Below, piece after piece: positions 46,801 to 53,800 of a stretch of 64,000 bases of DNA. Every line of letters starts with the position of its first letter. Positions within the stretch are counted from its first letter, which is position 1. Under the pieces are notes generated by a model. That model made no database searches and was not told where the DNA came from. It saw only the letters and a program-made list of their open reading frames with translations. The DNA lies in contig JAKGHH010000007.1 in assembly GCA_022828595.1 (NCBI GenBank), forward strand, positions 33,852,356 to 33,916,355, written 5' to 3'. This stretch comes from Nelumbo lutea (taxonomy: Eukaryota > Streptophyta > Magnoliopsida > Proteales > Nelumbonaceae). Made by a program: the position numbers and the translations under genes.

Positions 46801-47805
46801 TTGGGAATGGAGTATGAAAGACCCTTGATGTTGTATTGTGATAACCAGATGGCTATTAGCATTGCTCATAACCCAATACAACATGATAGAACCAAATGCA
46901 TTGAATCTGACAGACATTTCATCCGAGAGAAAGTTGCCTCTAAGAAGCATGCCTTCCTTATGTGGCCTCTGATATGCAGTTTGCTGATCTCTTCACCAAG
47001 GCAGTCACCAAAATCAAGCTTGAGACAGATTTAAGCAAGTTGGGAATGACAAATATCTTTTCCCAACTTGAGGGGGAGTGTAGAGAAAATGATTGACCAG
47101 CTTGTGGTCCCTCTTCTTTATTATTTCCTGATGATATATTACTGTTATGCTGCTGTGAGCATGTGTTTTTTACTGTTACTAGCGACGGGTATTCCTATCA
47201 TTGTACCTCTTTTATTTTGTGACTAATATAAATAGCACTTGGGGCAGTAGATCAAATGAGATTTCCACACCCTTTTTTTTTCTATTCTTTCTTCTCTTCT
47301 CTTCATCTCTGCACTTTTCTTTCTTCTTTTTTCTGATTTCTTCTTGCTAAAACAGGTCTGAACCTCATTGGTTTCAAACAATTGGCACCTTACCGCTGAA
47401 GGAGTTTGGGTCTAATTTTCGGAGACAAGTTTTGGAGAGAAAACAAATGAAAGGGTGTGTCTAAAGTGACCACACGCCCAAAGAGAGTTGTATTATATAT
47501 TGTTAAAGTACAAAAGGTTAGGGGTGGATTCGAGCTAAGCTGAGCTGAATACCTAGCTATTCGAGCTCGGCTCGCCAAAACAATGCTAGGCTTGGGCTCG
47601 ATTCGAGTTAAAGGCTTGAGCTTGAATTCAGCTCGGCTCAAAAGTTCGCAAGTTCAAGCTCGGCTCGGCTTGAGATCGATTGCAAGCCAAGCTTCCTATA
47701 AAAAATAAAAAATTATACATAAAATAATTCTTTATTTTACATAGAAAAAATTAAGAATTATAAAAATTATTATATATATGTATGTATGTACATACATAAA
47801 TAATA

Positions 47806-47846
<41 letters not shown>

Positions 47847-50800
47847 CCTCACGAGCCGAGCTTCACTAGGCTCGAGCTCAGCTTAAACTGAGCTGAATCG
47901 AGCTTTTCACAAGCCAGGCTCAAATAGCTTGTGAAAAGCTCGATTCATTTTCCACCCCTATGGGAAAGGGAAATTGTGTCCTCCACAAGTACAAGAAAGA
48001 ATAAAAGAGCAATTATAATGTACATAAGATATACAATAAAATGGTGCTCCCATAAGAGATCAGCACAAACGATTCTCTACACCGATGAGGCTCCTGCAGA
48101 TTGTGAAGTGATTTCACCTATGACTGATGGGGAGAACTTAGACAACCTTACTTCGAGCCAAAGGATGCTTCATAACATTGGGGTTTTTGGATGTAACTTG
48201 ATGTAGGGCAAAGTAGTACAAGGTCTATGTCCACGAGAAGTTGAATAGAGTTCGCTCTTGAAGAAATCTGATTGGTCTGTGCTTTCCAAGGGTGTGGCTT
48301 GCGAAAGTGTTGATTAGTGAGTTATCTACTCCTCCGTGTATCCTTCCTCTAGTATTTGTTTCCATGCCCTTTCTGGAGTCAATGCTAATACTGTTGTCTA
48401 TGTGTCCTCTGTGTTTGCAGAACTAGTCTCACTTCAAAAGCCCTTGGATGCTAAAAATCTTTTTGCCACAAAGCTTGGAAGTGTTCTGGATGTAGGGGAG
48501 ATGGGGATATGTTATGGGCCCGGGCGTAGGATCTCGTCACTAGGCGGTTTGTGGGGGAAACTCCTTGCCCTTCCCTTTGCGAGTTGACCCTATGGTGGCG
48601 GACTGAGGGGTGATTTGTTCAAGAGATCACCTAACTCTCCTTGCTCTTTTTCTTGACTGAAAATTCGATACCTTTATTGAATGAAATCAGCTCCTTAAAT
48701 AGGAGATTACAAGAGGGTTTCCTTCTTGTATTCGGCTAAGGTAGTCCCTCTCTTATCGCAACTTAAACTTCTATCGAAACTCAAACTCCTACTACTAAGG
48801 GGAACACAAAAATAGGGGATAAGGGAAAGGTATAGCTGGCGATGACGAGCAGGGCTGCTGTGGCCGGATAAGAGTGGGCCCACCCAGATGAGCTATCGTG
48901 TGGGCCCTGCTCTACTGCTGGCGCGAGCATCTCTCCTTGCTGCTACTGTGAGGCGCGTGCTGCTGCCGTGTGGTGTGTGCCGCTGCTGTGAGGTGCGTGC
49001 TGCTGTCAAGTGCTGCTGCCGTGCTGCTAGGCGTGTGGCTGGCAGACTGTACCACGGCGTGCTGTCAGGCAGCCTGTACCGCGGCGCGCTGCCGGGCGGT
49101 GCGTGCCTCTAGACGCGCTGCCGGGCGGTGCGTGCCTCTAGACGCGCTGCTGTGCGTGCTGCTGCCTGTGATTGCGACGCAGCGTTTTGCTGGGTGTCGT
49201 GTCCATAACAGGATAAAGGAGAGTAAGAGAGAGTCCTTGATTTGGGGTTAGTTAACCTGACAAATTTGGTGTTAGAAAATGAGAGGGGTTTGGTTGAAAT
49301 AGGAAACCAAGGAAGAGTTAGATCCTCCTCCGGAAGCGAGGTGTCGTCTTGCTTTGGCACCAACAAGATTGGTGAAGAGAATGGAGAGCGGATGGGCCGT
49401 ATAATTCCCTGTTGCAGCATCTCTATACACTGCCTTTTTATCTCGTCCTTCTATAGGTGCGGGTAGCGATACGGCCTCACGACAATGGGTCCTGCCCCTG
49501 GTATTAAGGGAATCCGATGGTCACATGACTGGCCAAGTGGAAGGCCCTTAGGCTATGAGAATATGTCTAAAAAATCGGCAAGAAGCCTCTCCATCTCTGC
49601 AGTGTGCAAGGCGTCGCCATGGAGAGTATGCACCTATGGTTTTCTTGCTCTCATCTTGGTCCCTTTCCAGGTGACCCATTTCCCATGTAAGTCAAACATC
49701 ATGGTCAAGGCACTGAAATCCCATAGGATGGGGCCGAGGGTGATGAGCCACTTAATTCCCAACACTATGTCAAACTCATCTAGGGTCAGTACAAATAGAT
49801 CTGCAAAGAATGGTTCAGAATCCACCTGGATTTGGACGCTTCGGTAGATCCCAAGATTGTGAACTCTCTCCCCATTTGCTACAGCCACCTGGAGCTATGG
49901 TCTGTCTTCCATTGGTAGCTTCAGTTGGAGAGCAGCCTGCTTGCTGATGAAGTTGTGGGTGCTCCCTGAGTCAACCAGAATTCGCACCTGTTGTCCTACC
50001 ACCTGGGCCTGCGGCTGCATGGTTTGGGAGTTTTGGACTCTAGTGATGGCATGGAGGGAGATCTCGGGTTCTAGTGCCACTTGTTCCTCTTCTTCTTCCT
50101 CCAGCTCATCTACCAGAAGGATGAATAACCGCTTGCAATGGTGGCTGGCTGAGTACAACTCATCACAGTTGAAGCATTGGCCCTTGGCTTGGCGCTCCGC
50201 CATCTCGGCCCTGGATAAGCGCCTGATGGGAGGTGCTATCGTGCTGCTACCCATGCTAGTTGCAGACCAGGTAGTGTTGCTAGTGAAAGGGCATTGTTCC
50301 CTGTTGGCAGCCATCAAAGGCCCTTCTACTGTAGACCTTGGGTTCGCCCAAGTCGTTGTGGGATGCCCCATGCTGGACGGCCCTCGGCTGATCTGCAACT
50401 TGCGCTCGAAGGCTCTAGCCAGATTCATTGCTGTGACCAAGTTGGGTGGGCTTTGCATCTCCACATCAACTCTCAGAGGCTCAGATAGGCTGGCTATGAA
50501 CATATCCACCTGCTGGTCTGGCCGAACTGACGAGGCTCTGGCGAGAAGGGTCTAAAACTGCCGCTGATACTCTGCGATTGTCCCAGTCTGCTTGAGGTTA
50601 ATGAGCTCCCCCAAAGGGTTGCTCGTAAATGGGGGCCCAAACCGGAGGAGGCAATACGACTTGAACTGGCCCTAACTAAGGCTTGGTTCTTCCTGCTCCA
50701 CTCGGTAGAACCAGAGCTGTGCTTCATCGGTCAAGTGGAATGCTGCCAGGCTGACCTTGTCCTTCTCTTCCGTGCACTGATTGCGGAAGAATTGCTCACA

Positions 50801-53800
50801 TCAGTACAGCCATCCGAGTGGGTCACCGTTGCCGCTGTATGAGGGGAACTCCAGACGACTGTATTTGGGTATGATTGCTGCTGTTGGTGTGTCGTTCTGT
50901 TGCTCACCGGAGCCCTCTATCCATCTGGGCGGCAGCTATGGTTAGTGGCTGCCCCTTCAGGGCTTCCTTCCCTGGTGGAGAAGTATAACTCCAGTAGATG
51001 CCAAAGTTCCCTAACGTCCTCTTTAACTTCTCTTATCCGCATGATTTTCCACGAGATGGTGTTCCAGCTCATGAACCTTGGACGATAGCTGCTCCATGTC
51101 GCCCATGACGCTTGGCTCTGATACCAAAATGTTATGGTCTCGGGCGTAGGATCTCGTCACTAGGTGGTTTGCAGGGGAAATTCCTTGCCTTCCCTTGCCC
51201 TTCCCTTTGTGAGTTGACCCTATGGTGGCGGACTGAGGGGTGATTTGTTCAAGAGATCACCTAACTCTCCTTGCTCTTTTTCTTGACTGAAAATTCGATA
51301 CCTTTATTGAATGAAATCAGCTCCTTAAATAGGAGATTACAAGAGGGTTTCCTTCTTGTATTCGGCTAAGGTAGTCCCTCTCTTATCGCAACTTAAACTT
51401 CTATCGAAACTCAAACTCCTACTACTAAGGGGAACACAAAAATAGGGGATAAGGGAAAGGTATAGCTGGCGATGACGAGCAGGGCTGCTGTGGCCGGATA
51501 AGAGTGGGCCCACCCAGATGAGCTATCGTGTGGGCCCTGCTCTACTGCTGCTGATGTGAGGTGCGTGCTGCTGCCGTGTGGTGCGTGCTGCTGTCGAGTG
51601 CTGCTGCCGTGCGGTGCGTGCGGCTGGCAGACTGTACCGCGGCGTGCTGCCAGGCAGCCTATACTGTGGCGCGCTGCCGAGCGGTGCATGCTGCTAGGTG
51701 CGCTGCTGTGCACGTTGCTGCCTGTGATTGCGACGCAGCGTGTTGCCGGGTGTCGTGTCCATAACAGGATAAAGGAGAGTAAGAGAGAGTCCTTGATTTG
51801 GGGTTAGTTAACCTGACAAATTTGGTGTTAGAAAATGAGAGGGGTTTGGTTGAAATAGGAAACCAAGGAAGAGTTAGATCCTCCTCCGGAAGCGAGGAGG
51901 GAGAATAGGAAGCTAGAGAGAGACCAGTGGAACTCAAGGAATTGCCTAAAAAGAAGAAAAAGAAAGACACTCAAGAGAAGCCATTACAAGGAAGGATAAG
52001 GGTAGGAAAAGGAAAAGGAGTGAAGTGGAAAAGTTTAGTGAGATAGACTATGATAGGGGAGAGAGCAAGAGGAGAGGTAGAAGAGTGGAAGGTTTTTATC
52101 CAATGATTTTGAAAGTTGGGCCCAAAGTTGGTTTTGGAATGAAGATTTTAAGTTGGAATGTGAGGACTAGGGACTGCGAAGAAAAGAAGGATGATATAAG
52201 AAACTCTTAGAAAGGAGAATCCGGATGTGGTGTTATTGTAAGAAACAAAACTCTAGGAGATTGACAGGAGATAGATTAGGAGCATTTGGAGTGTAGGGGT
52301 TTTGAGTTGGGTCTTTGCACCTTCTTGAGAAGCCTCTAGAGGTATTCTAACTATTTGGAAGAATGAGTTGGAGGGTCTGGAGGAGTTAATAAGGCAATTT
52401 TTCAGTATCAAGTAAAATCAAAAGAGCGGCTGATGGTAAGGAATGGGCATTGACAAATGTTTATGCTCCAAATTCCTGTAGGGATAGGGTTCAATTCTGG
52501 GAAGAGCCAAGTGTAGTTAGGGGCTTGTGGGAGGGACCTTGGTGCTTGGGTGGTTATTTCAATTTAATATGGTTTTCAACAAAGACAAATAACCCAAGGG
52601 AATGACTACAAGTATGAGGAATTTTGATGAGTTTGTGGATTTATTTGAACTAAAGGAACTCCCACCGCTACAAGCTAACTTCACTTGGTCGAATTTTCAA
52701 GACTCCCCAATTCATATGCTCTAAACCGGACAGGTTTCTTTTTCTTAGTACAAGGAACATTATATAATGGTCCCTCTCCGTTTAGGTTTGGAAACATGTG
52801 ATTGATCCTCACCTTTGTGGAGACTGGAGAAGGTAAAATCTTGATGGTAAGATTAAGATCGTAGAGGCTCGAAGAGAGGTGCCAGTTCCTTGAGGAAACT
52901 AAAGAGACTAAAAGAGAAAATAAAAGTTTGGAATAAGGATCCTTTTTACTGAAGTTGGATAAGAAAGAAGCTCTTTTGTGTTGAATAAATTTTCTTTTTT
53001 ATTTATTTTCAGAAAAATACATAATCTGTTTTGTTCTTAGTAAAAATGATCTATTTGACTTGAATTTGAACCACTTTTAAATGTTATTAAATGTTAATCC
53101 TCTTTTTAAAGTATATGTTTACTATTGCCAAATCATAAGCTGTTATAAATTGTAAAATTGTATCTCTTATTCCAGCTGTCTCCTTGAACCCAAATTCTCC
53201 ATACACCCTATCATACTCTGCAGTTCTTTCCCCTACATGACCATTTAGATCTCATTTTATTAAAAACCCTATTTCCATTTAGAATTTCTTGAATTAGTTC
53301 ATCTAATTTTTTTCTAAAATCATCTTTTAATGTTTTTTAACAGCACTAATTACTAACAATATCCTTGTCTAAACAAATCTAATTAAAATTGGTCTATCCC
53401 TAATTCATTTAACATATACAATTTCGTTTTTAGATTCTTGCCTACTATTGTCGCTATCTCATTTTTATTATTTATTTCTCTTTTATAACATAGTTTATAA
53501 TCATCAATTTCTTCAGCTTTTTCCCTTCCATTTTGTTTTCTTGTAATTGTCAACCAAAGAAGAATTTCACATAGGATATTCTTATGTAATTTAATGAAAG
53601 AAAGTTGTTGCAGGAGAAGAAGAGAAGGATGGGACAGAACATATTGTGAGGCTCAATTGAGACCCCATCAGCTTTTATACTTCAAGTAATAAAAAATGAA
53701 ATTACAAGTCTGCCCCTCCTTAGGCAGAAGCAGTTATGACACCTCATAATGAAATAAAAATAGGCCCAGCCCACAATAATAAGAATAAACAGCCCAAAGA

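Larger units (their letters stand above)
42467..47383 (+). mobile_element. Chimeric copia element with 5' half replaced by LINE
   Basis: The first 24 bases of the 3' LTR (47,079-47,102) recur exactly at 42,467-42,490, marking the 5' LTR start. GGCAC stands just before the 5' LTR (42,462-42,466) and just after the 3' LTR region (47,384-47,388), a probable 5-bp target duplication. Between them, LTR, gag, protease and most of integrase are replaced by a minus-strand LINE (42,545-44,870). Copia sequence resumes in integrase at about 44,878 and runs to the 3' LTR. Confidence 0.72.
48510..51766 (-). mobile_element. Internally deleted gypsy element with rearranged LTR
   Basis: Two LTRs (48,510-49,210 and 51,130-51,766) with TGTTATGG/CCATAACA ends enclose a minus-strand gag-protease. 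GGATA flanks the outer ends (48,505-48,509 and 51,767-51,771), a perfect 5-bp target duplication. The reverse transcriptase stops after about 30 residues, and the left LTR is followed internally by GGATA plus 126 bp that are the same as the outside right flank. Integrase, RNase H and most of RT are absent. Confidence 0.85.

Noticed and set aside
47384..47398. ATTGGCACC after the copia 3' LTR as a primer-binding site of a further element
   Set aside because: It matches only the first bases of a tRNA-Met site and is better explained by the GGCAC target duplication.
48888..49251. Cys/Ala/Arg-rich ORFs, repeated at 51,556-51,807
   Set aside because: They come from the GCTGCTGCC-rich tract inside the two gypsy LTRs and read out into flank. 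Repeat by-products.
49941..50555. 204-codon plus-strand ORF
   Set aside because: It is the exact antisense of the gypsy gag-protease on the minus strand, which has clear domain signatures.
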